In this document: piece by piece, positions 1 to 10,978 of the stretch | Position numbering within the stretch: the first letter of the stretch is position 1 | Layout of the letters: every line of letters begins with the position of its first letter | Assembly: GCA_963565915.1 (NCBI GenBank) | Contig: OY751485.1 | Location: forward strand, 2,108,001-2,172,000 | DNA from: Entoloma clypeatum | Lineage: Eukaryota; Basidiomycota; Agaricomycetes; Agaricales; Entolomataceae | DNA: 64,000 bases | Reading direction: 5' to 3' | Translations under genes and position numbers: made by a program | The notes under the pieces: generated by a model | Databases searched by the model: none | What the model was told of the DNA's origin: nothing | The model's input: the letters and a program-made list of their open reading frames with translations, nothing else

Positions 1-37
1 TTCATCGCTGCTGTTGAGTTTCTCACCTTCCCATGTA

Positions 38-1362
38 ATGGAATTGGACGATGACTATGGCTCTGCATCCGTCGCAAACCATGTCCAAGCTCTATACCCT
101 CCCAACTTGTTCACAGAAGACGATCGACCACCCAGGGTCTCAGTGGCTTATACCAATTGCGATCTGCAAGGCAGCTCCGTGAACAAGAGTCGGAGGCGCC
201 GAACTTCTGGATCTGACCATTCCGCCTCTTCTCGGACGACGGACATATATGCCAGCAACGATTCCCTGCTTAGTCCCATGCACCCCTTGCGGAGTGCGGG
301 GTTCACCAGCGCCTTTAACGTTGCGGGTATCACCAGACCCCATCTTGCTCGTATGGTCGGTGTGGGGACGCTCGTCGACGCACCGCCGTTAGAGCCGAAT
401 TTAAACTTCGAGACGCAAAGCCAAGAGAGGGATGTCCTGGTCCACCGAGTACGTATTCCGTTCTTCCCAGTCCCAGCGTTTATCAACACACTGCCCCCAA
501 GGTTAGTCCTGGGGACTCCTTGCCAGGCATCTCATTGAAGTATGGCATTAGCTTGGCCAATTTACGGCGAGCCAACCATCTCTGGGCGTCAGATTCGATC
601 CACTTGCGGACTGTATTGTATATCCCCCTAGAACAGGCATCTCGTATCAAAAAGACACCAACGGACAACATCCTTATTGAACAATCATTTCAGCCACTAG
701 AACATTCCAACGGCCATTTACGTGCTCAGCACTCATCTCTAGAGACAATTCAACGAGTTCCTCCATCTCAACTCTCATTCTTTCCCCCGCCCAAAGTCAC
801 GCAACTAACTCCATCTTCCCAAGTTCCATTGAATCCCACCGCCATCCCCAATCATGCTCGGTCTTCATCATACCCATCCCAGTCGCTTACGTCGCTTCTT
901 ACCACCCTTCCTATTGTCGCTTCCACTCGGGACACTTTCATTGGACGGCTGTCTTTCGACGGTATCAGTTCTAGCTACAGTGACAGAGAAAGCGCATACT
1001 CTGCTGAAGACATGGAGCTTGATGATGTCAAACATGTTGCACAGCTGAACAACCTCCTTGCCATAGATCTGGAATCACAGGTACCTGTTACCCCCAAAGC
1101 AACTCATCGGATAGCCCATGCAGCAGTGTCACCAGCCTCCTCGTCCCAAAGTCATCAGATGGACCTTCGCCATCTTTCTAGCTCCCCGAAATCATATATT
1201 CCTCCTCATCCTCAAATCCGCACCGTTCAACTTGAACCATCTCCCATGATGCATATACCATCCAGGAGTTCCCTAGGAAGGGCCAGCAAAGGAAAGAGCA
1301 GAGCGCGAGCAAACGTGCTGGACATGGATTTTGAGCTTCGGGACACGGGCAGTGTCGCGTAA
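38..1362 (+). CDS. LysM-domain protein without signal peptide
   Basis: Two exons (38-448, 502-1362) joined across a 53-nt GT-AG intron give about 423 aa. The splice reconstitutes one LysM module at roughly residues 132-182: HRVSPGDSLPGISLKYGI followed by NLRRANHLW and TVLYIP, a textbook LysM fold signature (known to bind chitin or peptidoglycan-like glycans). No N-terminal hydrophobic stretch is visible and the protein begins with an acidic MELDDDYG, so it resembles intracellular LysM proteins rather than secreted effectors (inference). The rest is Ser/Pro-rich and low complexity, with a basic GRASKGKSRARA patch near the C-terminus. I chose ATG 38 as the first in-frame ATG; an upstream exon off the left edge is possible. 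The TAA at 1360-1362 lies inside a perfect GTAAGT donor (1359-1364), so the gene may continue through another intron. Confidence 0.72.
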
Positions 1363-1600
1363 GTAACGCCGTCGTTGGTCCGGACGTCTTCCGTGTCGGG
1401 CCGCCGTCCGGTATCCGTCGCATGTGAGATCCGCGTACGTCAAGTCGATCAGAACCACGGTACCGGATCCTTCTCATCGTATGGTGTCGATGGGAAATTC
1501 AGATGGGTCCTCCCGGCATTGACGTGAACACAGCTGGAATCTGGCGGGCACCTATCAAATGTAGAAGGCTACCCAGTCTGCATGCCTTGGGGCAAGTATC

Positions 1601-2270
1601 GTGCTTAGGATATTTGGCGGTAGTGGAAATCCTATATGCATTAACGACTCTGAGTGTGTGAGAGAGCAACTCCCCGCAACCAACAAGGTGCGTCTATCTT
1701 GTACCTGGCACATGGTTTTCGAACGACGCGCAGGAGATGGCATCCGACAGATTGTAAGAATCATCGATTGCTTGCATGTACTTGTTCGTTCATGATTTAC
1801 CGGAATTAGGCTATCCGAAAGATCGCCACCATGGATTGACGTTTGTGCTGACAATTTACGTATGTGGAGGACAGAGTCTGCCAGGTATCTCTCTTCTTTT
1901 GCGTAAGAAAGAACCAGGTCCGATCCGACGTAACTCAACTGGCAGATATCGGCGTGAGTGTCTCTCCTAGCTGGCCCTTAATTTCTATTGACTTTGCAGT
2001 ACTCCCAAATCAACCTTGTCGTATGCAATGCTACTGAGGTTGGACCTTTCTTTCAGGGGCCACGGGCTGTGATAGTGGACAGCACATCCTCCCAGTTCCC
2101 CATACACCTATCTCTGAAAGAATGTCAAGCTTGGTTCGATAGGCGCCTGACGCTTTTGGGTACCTATCGGTATAGTTCATCGTCTTTCCTGACTGAATCT
2201 AGCTCGATAAGCCCAACAAAGCTGCCGCTCACATGCTTCCCTTCCGTCGTTTGAAGGCGCCTTAACTGCG
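1601..2270 (+). other. Unresolved stretch with possible exons of an unrecognised gene
   Basis: Several plausible splice sites occur here (donors near 1689, 1756, 1859 and 1904; acceptors near 1728, 1810 and 2000). One open stretch from 1988 to 2254 encodes about 85 residues after a pyrimidine-rich acceptor ending near 2000. No family is recognisable and I could not thread a single frame through all candidate exons. It could be a short fungus-specific gene, a decayed gene, or noise. Nothing else is seen between the LysM gene and the small membrane-protein gene at 2334. Confidence 0.25.
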
Positions 2271-2333
2271 AGATAACACCCAGTGCTTGGTCGGTTCTCC
2301 CTCTTCATCATTGTCCGCTGTTGACGATAAAAC

Positions 2334-2706
2334 ATGGGTAATGATGCTCTTCGCCGTGAATCCAGTCACTCTTATGTCTTTTTCTCTGCAGGCAACAGCC
2401 TCATTGAAGAAGAAATCCCTCCCTGGACTGTCACCGATACTCTCGCTCTCTTGATTCTGGTGACAGTCCCAATGGCAACGGCACCTGTTCTGTATATAGG
2501 AGCCATGCCTTGGATCCCGGTTTCGGGTAATAGTCACTAGTCACATTCAACACCCTCATAACTTGACGTTCCCCGCACGACTAGGTTCCATTGCTGCTCA
2601 AGGATTTGCCCTCCCTGCCATTGTGCTAGCGACGAAAGCTGTGTTCGCAACATGTGCCTGTGCCCTTGCGGCCACTGCCTCTGTTCAGTTTTCCAAGAGG
2701 AAATAA
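2334..2706 (+). CDS. Small two-helix membrane protein, function unknown
   Basis: Three exons (2334-2337, 2392-2526, 2585-2706) with clean GT-AG introns encode about 86 aa. The first coding exon is only ATG plus one base. The protein starts MGNSLIEEEIPPW, then has a hydrophobic segment at about residues 15-38 (TLALLILVTVPMATAPVLY) and a second, Ala-rich one at about 50-76, ending in the basic tail FSKRK. Both introns interrupt glycine codons. An in-frame stop lies just upstream of ATG 2334, which supports that start. No family is recognised. The two-helix hairpin with a short basic tail would fit an organelle or ER membrane micro-protein (inference only). Confidence 0.55.
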
Positions 2707-2968
2707 AGTAAGTCGTTCAGCCAGATCCCAGTTTTGGCGGTAGTAATGACAAGCTCCGAGGCTCGTCCTTTTGATTTCAGGTTGGCCGGACGTGGCTAAT
2801 TTTTGCTTGGGACTCACGACATGGCCTTCTGTAGTACCACTATCCACCACTTATAATCATCACGATACAGGAAAGCCGTCACAGTTGCACTGACACACGA
2901 CTGAAATTTACAAATGTGAGCTGAAGCGTGGAAGTGTTGGTGCAATCGGGTTACTTGTTTCAAACAGC

Positions 2969-3801
2969 TCAGAAGCCCTTGTTGTACCCACCCTTTTCGT
3001 AGAAAGCTTCCATGCGCGTCACGATGGCATCTAAAGCGGCCAGCCACTTGTCCAACTCCTCGTTGAGCTTTTCCTGTGATACAGGGGCACCGTCGGGGTC
3101 AGCTGCAAGTTTGCTGTAGAAATCTGCACGGTATGGGCAAGCCTTCATGGCAACCTAGAAGAAGCACATCGGGTCTAGTCCACGTCTGGAAGCACCACTG
3201 AATCGACTGACCGTGAATACACCCTTGACAACGAAGTTGTGGAACTTTTTCAAGGTCCCTTCGTATGACTTGGAGAACGCGGCAGCCAGTTCCTCCTTTG
3301 TATTTGCCTGGGCATTCTGTAAGGCTTTGCAGGTGAAAGACAGTCCCCGGAGAAGCCACATGAGTCCTTCGGTAGCGTTGCGCTTCTTCTCGCCCTTCTC
3401 GTTTTCGACAAGCTGCTCCAAAGTGGCGGATTGCGAGGGTGCTGCGTCATAACGCGCCCGAACTTTCTGCGGGACAGATCTCGCGATTTCACCAAACCTG
3501 CTTGCAGACGGATGAGATGGGATCTCACGGTGATGTTCCCCTTCAGATCGGCCTGCACCATAGCGAAAGCAGTAGATCCAAGTAGATCTAGATAATGATA
3601 ACGACGCAGTATCATGATTTCGGTCCGTTGAATACATACCAAAAAGCCCTACAAGGCCTTGTGCGGCTTCTAAAAAAGCAAGGGTATCGATGCCAGCATC
3701 GGTTATAGTGACATCTGCAAAAGACTGATGGAATCCGGTTCATCATGATCATTTGTTTCGCTGACGAGCCTTACTTTGACTGTCTCGAGATATGGTGCCA
3801 T
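2969..3801 (-). CDS. Glycolipid transfer protein (GLTP / HET-C2 family)
   Basis: Soluble protein that moves glycosphingolipids between membranes. The spliced product begins MAPYLETVK, continues SFADVTITDAG, and carries the GLTP signatures GLMWLLRGLSFTCKAL (glycolipid-stacking Trp and Arg of the family) and LKKFHNFVVKGVFT (the sugar-contacting His region). The C-terminal part has AMKACPYRADFY and ends YEKGGYNKGF. Length and domain cover match the family's roughly 200 aa. At least three short introns are present; the first follows the VK codons near 3774 and another lies near 3160-3210. The fungal prototype is HET-C2, the Podospora heterokaryon-incompatibility protein. It is divergent from the methionine-sulfoxide reductase gene, with start codons 120 bp apart. 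Family assignment is firm; ligand preference is not visible. Confidence 0.88.
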
Positions 3802-3831
3802 GATGTTGTCAAAAGAGTGATGAACGAGGAA

Positions 3832-3865
3832 TTGTTGTTGTTGTTGTTGTGGTGGTGGTGGTGGT
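3832..3865. repeat. GTT/GGT trinucleotide microsatellite in divergent promoter
   Basis: A run of GTT triplets passes directly into GGT triplets. It lies upstream of the GLTP start (3801) and the methionine-sulfoxide reductase start (3922), inside the only intergenic DNA the two divergent genes share. It is non-coding in both gene models. Confidence 0.8.
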
Positions 3866-3921
3866 TCAACTTTCAAACGGCAATACAAATAGCAGCATGA
3901 CCTTGATGCTCTTCCGACACC

Positions 3922-4698
3922 ATGCCCCATGCAGAGTCATCGATTGTACCACAAAGGTCTGGCTCTTTCTCCTCTACGTATGACAGGCTTTCTGAATGGA
4001 AAAGAAACCCAAAGTATCGCCACCAAAGTAGAATTCTGGGAACATGTCTACCTTCAGCTAGAGGGGTTGCTCGAAGGGCAGCGTAGTTGGGCATGTCCTT
4101 CCATCTGCCAGCTCCTATGTATTGATTTGTCGAGTTATCATCATCAGGTTACCAATCTAGCCAACGCCTCTTCCCTTATATACAACTCTCTCCTGGCGTT
4201 CTCACCGCATTTCGGCAAAGATGAGAAAGCAGTGAACTGGTGTGGTGAGTCAGTCTATCAGCTCTATTGTTCCCCTTCCGCAGATGGAGCAAGATCTAAT
4301 TTAGAGTAGGTTTCTATCTAGACTCAAATCTCTTCCCTGCGCCTCGAACCCGAAAAGGTTCCGACCCCGTTGACCATGGAATGAAGAGATTACTATTGGG
4401 TCCATTCTGCGGCAAGCCAGCATGTCAATTCATCAACATCTTTCCGAAGCCACGAGGCGTATGCGCAGACGCTTTCATACAAAAACAGACACTCTTAGTT
4501 CCTGAAGTTGATCTGTATCCAGGCCATATCGCTTGCGACGGGGGAACGAAAAGCGAGATAGTTCTGCCACTTATCCACAACACAGAAGTTCTGGGTGTCC
4601 TGGATTTAGACTGTCTTGCCATAAACGGATTCAACGCAGAGGATAAGTCGGGCTTGGAGAAGGTGGCCAGGTTGATAGTGAGCGCATGTGACTGGTGA
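3922..4698 (+). CDS. Free methionine-(R)-sulfoxide reductase (GAF-domain fRMsr)
   Basis: Reduces free L-methionine-R-sulfoxide, an oxidative-stress repair enzyme of bacteria and fungi. The single GAF domain is nearly complete: EFWEHVYLQLEGLLEGQRSW, VTNLANASSLIYNSL, NWCGFYLDSNLF, LLLGPFCGKPACQFI, PRGVCADAF, DLYPGHIACD, SEIVLPL and GVLDLDC. The three family cysteines (in GKPAC, GVC and IAC) are all present, the last being the usual catalytic position. I chose ATG 3922 because it gives MPHAESSIVPQ, a typical fungal N-terminus; the first intron is then 3957-4014. A second intron (4091-4146) would use a GC donor and is in frame if retained (19 extra residues). The third is 4245-4309. The stop lies 4 bp from the convergent CysRS stop. 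Confidence 0.9.
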
Positions 4699-4702
4699 CT
4701 AC

Positions 4703-7647
4703 CTAGTTTCCCTTCTGCCAGACCAAGAATTCTTCGTGCAGCTTTTTCTGAACTGCCCATTCCTTCTGCACCTTCTTGCCTTGGTTTTTGCTCAGTTCCT
4801 TCCCATCTCCATCCGTAAGAGGTAGACCGTCGCTGTCCCATGAACCATACGTCCCCTCGAGAACGTTGGGAGGTTTGTACATGTGCTCTGGGGCGACGCG
4901 GCCTTTCATCAACTTTTGCAACCGCTTTTGGCGCTCAGCTTCCACAGCAGCCACTTTTTTAGCAGCCTTGGCATCGGCTTGAGCCCGCTTCTCCTCTCGG
5001 GCTTTAATCAATTCTGCGGGAGATACCAGTTTCACCAGGGCCCTGCCATCTGTCAAAAGTAATCATTCATTGGCATCAGCGAAAAGGGACAAAAACATGC
5101 CTTCCTGATCATCTAGCGCCACACCCAACGGGACCAGATCCTCATCGCGGAGTTTGTCGCATAATGCCAGGATGTCCTTTAGCGCGGAATCATTTTTTTC
5201 CATAGCTAGTCGTCGCACTCCATCTCGGAAGGATGATAGTGACCGGAGGTACGGCATTAGTACTTCCTCCCTCTTCCGTCAAGGTCGAAGTGAGCGGAAA
5301 GGGGAAAGTGCAAGACGGAAGGAGACAGACATTTATATTTCCATCCCGTTGATCATCTTGACCCCATCCTATTTCCTTATGATCGCCTTCACCGAGGCCA
5401 AACATGCTGAGCATGTTGCCCACCCACCGAGCAATATTCTCGACAATTTTGATATTGAGATTCTTGCCACGAGAATTGATATACACATTAGTTTTGGAAA
5501 CAAGTTCCCGCAAGACATCAAGAGCGGCCGGTGTGTTGAAGGAATCGCAAAGTGCAGCTCTAAAGGCCGCCTGACTCGCATGGAACCTAAAAAATAATTC
5601 AATGAGGTAAGATAATTTTCTGCAGCAAAAGTGTAGGCTTCAAGTTCCTTACGTCGATGTTAGGTCTCGCTCTGATGGTTCGTAGTGATGATATCCGTCG
5701 GATTTTGTGAAATTTTCACGCTCCTGGCTAACAAGAGCTTTCACAACGGAGAAAAAGTTCTGTCGAAGTATCCCATTAACCGCTGGGAACCATTCGGAGT
5801 GAACGTACGTTTAATGTGGTCTCGATGTTTCGAACTTCTCCAGTCATGAGTGATTCCGAGAAATCGACCTTGGCGTTCCAAAGTTGCGTCAAGAAGGCGA
5901 GCCGCAACTGGCGAGCAGTGTGTTTTTCCAAAATTTCCTGTGGCCTTATCAACCAAAAAAACAAGCTCGTTCCATAAGCACTCACATCGATGGTAATGAA
6001 ATTTTTCAGCGATTTGCTCATTTTGAGCCCCTCGATATGCAGATGACCAGTATGGAGAAAGTAGTTTACCCAGGATCCGCAGTTATGATAGGCCTATCAC
6101 ATCGTTAGCTAGAATCATAGGACCACGAAAAGTGCTTGCCTCTGACTGAGCGAGCTCATTGTCGTGGTGGGGAAACGCCAGGTCAACGCCGCCCGAATGG
6201 ATATCCATGTTATCACCCAAAATGGCAGTCGCCATAACAGAGCATTCGATGTGCCAACCTGGTCGACCAGCTCCCCAAGGCGACGGCCATGAGGGTTCAC
6301 CAGGTTTGGAGGCTTTCCACAAAGCAAAGTCAGAGGCTGATCGAGCGCCAGTCTTATTGGATAATGACCCTGATTCTGATGAATTCGGTGGCACCGATGA
6401 TCAAGGAATTGACTTTACCCTCGCCGTCTTCCAGGAGCTCTCTATTCCCCTTACTCCAAGGCTCTAATTTGGCATAATCATGGCCCTCTGCGCTGTCAAA
6501 AGCTCTGGTATCAAAGTATACACTTCCCTCGGCTTCATAGGCAAATCCGTTTTCGATGATCCTTTCCACAAACGCCACAATTTCAGGAACGTATTCGGTG
6601 ACACGGGTGAGGGTATCAGGTTCTTGCACTTTCAGGCGAGCCATATCTTTGAAGAACTGCCCCTCCCAGTATGCGGCTAAAGCTCGTGATATCGAAGGAT
6701 CTGTGGCATTTGAACGGTACTACAATTGAAGATGAGATCGAGAGATAGGAGAGGACGATGCAGCTAACTTGTGCATCTAGTGCTTGAGCAAGAATATCTT
6801 TGGATTCGTCTATCAGTTCACGGGCTGCGTTCTGAGTAGAAACTCCACTCTCCAAGCGAGATCGAGCGGTTCGAATGGCCGTCAGGGTGCGAGTCTTGGA
6901 AAACGTTAATCGAGAGTTTAACCTAATGGCGTATAGACATACCGCGGAGGAGAGATACATGTCAAATTTCTCATCTCTTCTCAAGCATTCCTGCTTCCAA
7001 GGTTTGTCCTGAACGAGTTCTCCGATACGAGAGAACACTTCGTCTTCTTGGCCTTCTGCAGGTTTGTCGGGTTTTGATAGGGCCTTCCCAATTTTCTCTC
7101 GGACATGTGTTCGCCACGCTGTGTGTATTCGGGCGATCAGATCAGACGATAGCGAGGTTGTCTCGGTTCGGAAAGTTTCAAGAAGGTGATTTTGACGGGC
7201 ACGTATGATGATCTAGTGCGGTCCTGTAAACTCTCAATCGCGAGCCAAGAATTCACTGCACACCTTGTCATCGATGTCGGTAATGTTCATCACGAAATGG
7301 ACGTCGTATCCAAAGTAATCGGACATTATCCGCCGTAACACGTCTTGGGTCACATAATTCCTGGTGACTACATGTCAGCCCAGAGAAGTCGAGTGCCGTG
7401 GATGCTAGTACCGCGCATGTCCCATATGCGATGCGTCGTACACAGTGGGACCGCAATTATACCATTTCACATGACGTCCATCTCTGGGAATAAATTCCGT
7501 CTATGATACGAAAAAGAAATTGAGTTAAGATTACGGGTGGCAAGACTTGGAACTGACTTTTGTCTTGGTCAATGAATTGTATACTTTAAGGACAGGTTCA
7601 ACGGTCTGTCGTTCGGGCAGCTTCCAAGGTGGTTGTTGTACGGACAT
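4703..7647 (-). CDS. CRS1: Cysteinyl-tRNA synthetase
   Basis: Class I aminoacyl-tRNA synthetase charging tRNA-Cys. The start at 7647 gives [14 protein letters not shown]. The next exon has the zinc-ligand and HIGH region [17 protein letters not shown]; later come ITDIDDK-type sequence, [27 protein letters not shown] and the adenylate-binding KMSKSLKNF at about 5990-6020. The C-terminal part is a charged Lys/Glu/Ala-rich extension (about 4703-5060) containing [20 protein letters not shown], typical of eukaryotic cytosolic CysRS. About ten short introns split the gene. No obvious mitochondrial presequence is seen, though fungi often make both forms from one gene. Its stop nearly abuts the reductase stop on the other strand. 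Identification is firm; some internal exon borders are approximate. Confidence 0.93.
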
Positions 7648-8923
7648 AAGAATTGGTGAATATTGAGTCGTGTAGAATCTTCTTGGATAGACAGTGAAAG
7701 AAAGAGATGCAATGCGAGCCCGAATCATGCAAACCAATAATAATGACTGATCGACAATTATGCAAAAGACGGTCACGTGTCGTTATGCGGCGTATCTTCG
7801 GCTGTGGATGATTGTCTCCTTCTCTGCTTCTCACCATCAGCATGCGCAGTGTGTCCGGTCTATGCTGCGTCCGTGGCTAGATAACTGTGAAAACTTTTGG
7901 ATGGCGGACCTATAGACTCTCCGAACCCACATGTGCCACATTTCAAGTTTGTTGGGCCCTGTTCTCCGTTCTGGGAACCTGAGCTAGTTCTACTTAATAC
8001 ACGCCACGAAATCCCGATGGAGAAAAGAAACATACTTCCATCGAACATCGAGCCAGTCATCCCCGGAACCAGCAGAAAACCCCCCAGCCTCTCCATTCCA
8101 CGAATGCCGAATAGGTCTTTTCTTTGGACAGCTAAATATTTACCCCTCTGATCCTCATCCAGCTTATCACAAAATTCATCAGGTCATCTACTTTATGGAT
8201 AATATTTCATATCTAAGCTAACCGCCTTTGCAGGTCCTGTCTTCCACGTCGAACGTCATGATGGGACATCCTGATTGAATACACGTCACGACATAGCCAT
8301 GAAGACTGATGCCAATCTCCTTCCACAGAGTATATTCTGTTAATTCAGTTGTCTTAAGATTTGAGCGTCTAACTCCATAATGCTGTGTACACCTTGTTCC
8401 AAGTATATCGAGTCTTGGCTCTTAGGTGACTGTGCGTTTTTGCTTCCCCTCCGATTCCACCTCGGGCTTTGGGTGCCGTGGTTTTTTTTTTCCATTTCGA
8501 TTCGGCAACATGAGACGCACTAGAAATTGCTCCAGTGAGTTGCTGGTTTCAATTTTTACTCTTGAATCAATCACAGGCTTGCCTAAATATTATGTGCCAA
8601 AAGGCGCTTCATTATCTGTTCCGCCGGGTCCTTGGTATGGCACGACCCTAAAACTTAATCGCATCGTCCCTTCAGCAATTAACATCATCCTCGCTTGCGC
8701 CCGCTAGCCCCTCCCATCAGCTGTCTCGCCCGAAGTAAATTTTTGTTATATGTACCCTTTTCTGGTAGGCTAATGTTACATTCTATTGTAGGCGACGTTT
8801 TACCTGTTAACGTTAAGGTTAGCTCCCTATCTGATCATCATTATCGCACACCTTGGCTGTATAAAGGGCTGCGTCAAATATATCGGGGCGCGCGTACCTC
8901 TCCCGTCTTCCAGTTCTACCACA
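7648..8923. other. 1.3-kb intergenic region upstream of the WOPR pair
   Basis: No open frame here has credible codon use or a recognisable domain. The stretch is AT-rich in places and separates the CysRS promoter (minus strand) from the WOPR promoter (plus strand). Long upstream regions are common for fungal developmental regulators. Confidence 0.5.
8860..8866 (+). promoter_or_regulatory. TATA box of the first WOPR gene
   Basis: TATAAAG lies 58 bp upstream of ATG 8924 on the same strand, a sensible distance for a short 5' UTR. It is followed by pyrimidine-rich sequence (CCTCTCCCGTCTTCC), as often seen near fungal transcription starts. Confidence 0.45.
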
Positions 8924-9971
8924 ATGCAGCAACCAACCTGCACTCGACTTCGTGTCAGGACTCCTGCTGATGCACATGTGATCTTCCACGCCGTCTCTCA
9001 AAAGCTGCTGCCCATGGTTACACGGCGACTCGACGCAGATGAACGTCGGTCTATCTCGTCAGGGTGTGTATTTGTTTGGGAAGAACGCGGACCCAATGCT
9101 GAGGCCACTGGGGTATGTTGAACTTTCACTATCCTCTTGTCCGCTGCTGATGAGCGACCTTAAGCTGGGGATTGAACGATGGACGGATTCTATTCGATGG
9201 GGGCCGAGCCGTGTGAGAGATGTCAGTACTGGTTTCTCGTGCCTGCCGCTGTATACTCAAAAAAAAAATGTTATCAATTGCAGGAGTTCCTGTTTTATCA
9301 TGAAAAGGATGTAACACCGGTGGATCGGGAATTGACGTCAGATTCTGACACAGTGTTAGTACCTCAGAGTCGCTTTGTTCCATGACCTAACCTCCCCAAT
9401 TCAAGACCTTCACGTTCAGTACCTAGAAGCCACCGAGGGACCCTCATCAAACAAACTTATTCCGTCTTCGTTGAAACCTCCAGAGGCCGGCGAAAGTGGC
9501 ATCTCAGTATGCGCCCTTGTTTTGTTGGGGATTCCCTTCTTAATCTTCCCACCTCGTGCAGTCGCCTATTTTACACAGGAATCATTAGACCACCTGCAAA
9601 CCATCGACGATCAGCCTCAACTTGCCAGCCTACCAGTGCCATTGGGGAAATACAAGTCGGCACGCTCTGCGAAGACCAGTCGGCATAACCACGATTTATT
9701 CATGCTGCCCCCGTATCAGTACTCTGCGTCAAATCCGCCGCAAACCCAATACTTGGTGGACCGGCCGGCGCAGGTATCCGAGCAGTCGCATCCACTTGCA
9801 GTCAGGTCGAATCGACCTGAACGTCACCGTACGCAGCAATGGCCGATTCCCCATGGCCGTGTGTCGGCAGATATCCTCGCTCCTCTGGAATATCTACAAA
9901 ACATTCCGCCGCCTCGTCGCCATCCCTTAGATGAAGAGGCTCTGATGTCCTTTACGATCCGGGCGTATTGA
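8924..9971 (+). CDS. WOPR (Gti1/Pac2) family transcription regulator, copy 1
   Basis: DNA-binding regulator of the family that includes Wor1, Ryp1, Gti1 and Pac2, which control morphology and development in fungi. WOPRa half: MQQPTCTRLRVRTPADAHVI, LLPMVTRRLDADERRS, SGCVFVWEERGPNAEATG, LGIERWTDSIRWGPSRVRD, EFLFYHEKD. WOPRb half: IKQTYSVFVETSRGRRKWHL then AYFTQESLDHLQTIDD. Introns: 9113-9164, one starting 9222, one in the linker, and one after KWHL. The linker frame meets a TGA at 9382, which an intron must remove; the best candidate uses donor GTCAGA near 9339 and acceptor CAAG near 9407, with a CTAAC branch-like motif between. The C-terminal region is polar with Gln and Pro and short for the family. 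It is a tandem paralogue of the gene at 10979. Confidence 0.85.
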
Positions 9972-10978
9972 ACAGTACAGACTTTCTCATTGAGTATTGG
10001 TGTGTTCAATTTCTACCTTCCGGATTTACAACACATGTTATTCTGTAATCATCATCATGTAGACAAATAGTAAGTATTATGTAGTACCTGTCGGCTGTAT
10101 CAACAACATTCCACAATTCACACTTCATGGGGATAGACGGCAGCAATTCCTTGCTAATGCAACCCTTGTAATGGGCATGTCCCACTTGTCCAACGATTTT
10201 CATTTTCGAACCTGAGTAATGCTGACCGCTGAGTCAAGTACTTACGGGATCAGAACCAGGATCAACAGCGCTTGCCAGTCGGAGAGTCCTCATACCTCAG
10301 TCGCCAACGGTATAGCGTTTTGAATGAATGAGGAAATAGAGCGATTGAGCAAGGTATATATACAATATATATATATATATAAGTATATTGCGGTCGAATG
10401 CTGACTGCCGTTCCTGAATTCCGAAATCACGGCAGATCTGTCCTGTCACAACTGGGGCTAAGATACTATGTAGATAGGCAAATGATGTGAAGCTCGGATA
10501 CTTATGTATGTTGTTCAAGTCTGGAAGTTGGAATTTCTCCGTCTTATCAGGGTAGCTCAAAAAGGGTCCATTCGGGTCCTTTTGTTGGTGAGAGAACAAA
10601 CGGAGATTTGAATCGCGAACCTCTCATGATCACGTCAGTAGGTCACCCAAAAACATGTGCAGAGCCAGTACGTACTTGTGCTCCAGAGGTCCAAAGGAAT
10701 ATTGCTGGTGGAGCGTTAGTCTTGCGCCTTTAGAGAGAACTGGGGTTCAAAAAAGTGAACGCCCACCTGCCATATAAGCGTTGATTGGATCGCGATTGCA
10801 GTGGTGGGCATAGAATGTTTGAAGACTATATGGGAAGGAGGACGAGTGGCGATTACAGTGATTAGAGTTGGTGATCGAGATTGGGGACAGAACGGAGCCA
10901 AAAGCAAGTCAAATTCAGCCCCAGGGTCTTGAGAGTCTGATATCTCACTGCAAGTCTTTCTCGTCCTTTCCCACTTGG
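9972..10978. other. Intergenic region between the WOPR paralogues
   Basis: About 1 kb without a supportable gene, holding an AT microsatellite at 10357-10386 and otherwise unremarkable sequence. It serves as the upstream region of the second WOPR gene. Confidence 0.5.
10357..10386. repeat. (AT)n microsatellite
   Basis: TATATATAC is followed by an uninterrupted AT dinucleotide run of about nine units in intergenic DNA between the two WOPR genes. Confidence 0.85.

Noticed and set aside
10561..10700. tRNA-like sequence (GAGATTTGAATCGCGAACC) on the minus strand
   Set aside because: It resembles a T arm, but no consistent acceptor, D and anticodon stems could be folded within tRNA length.
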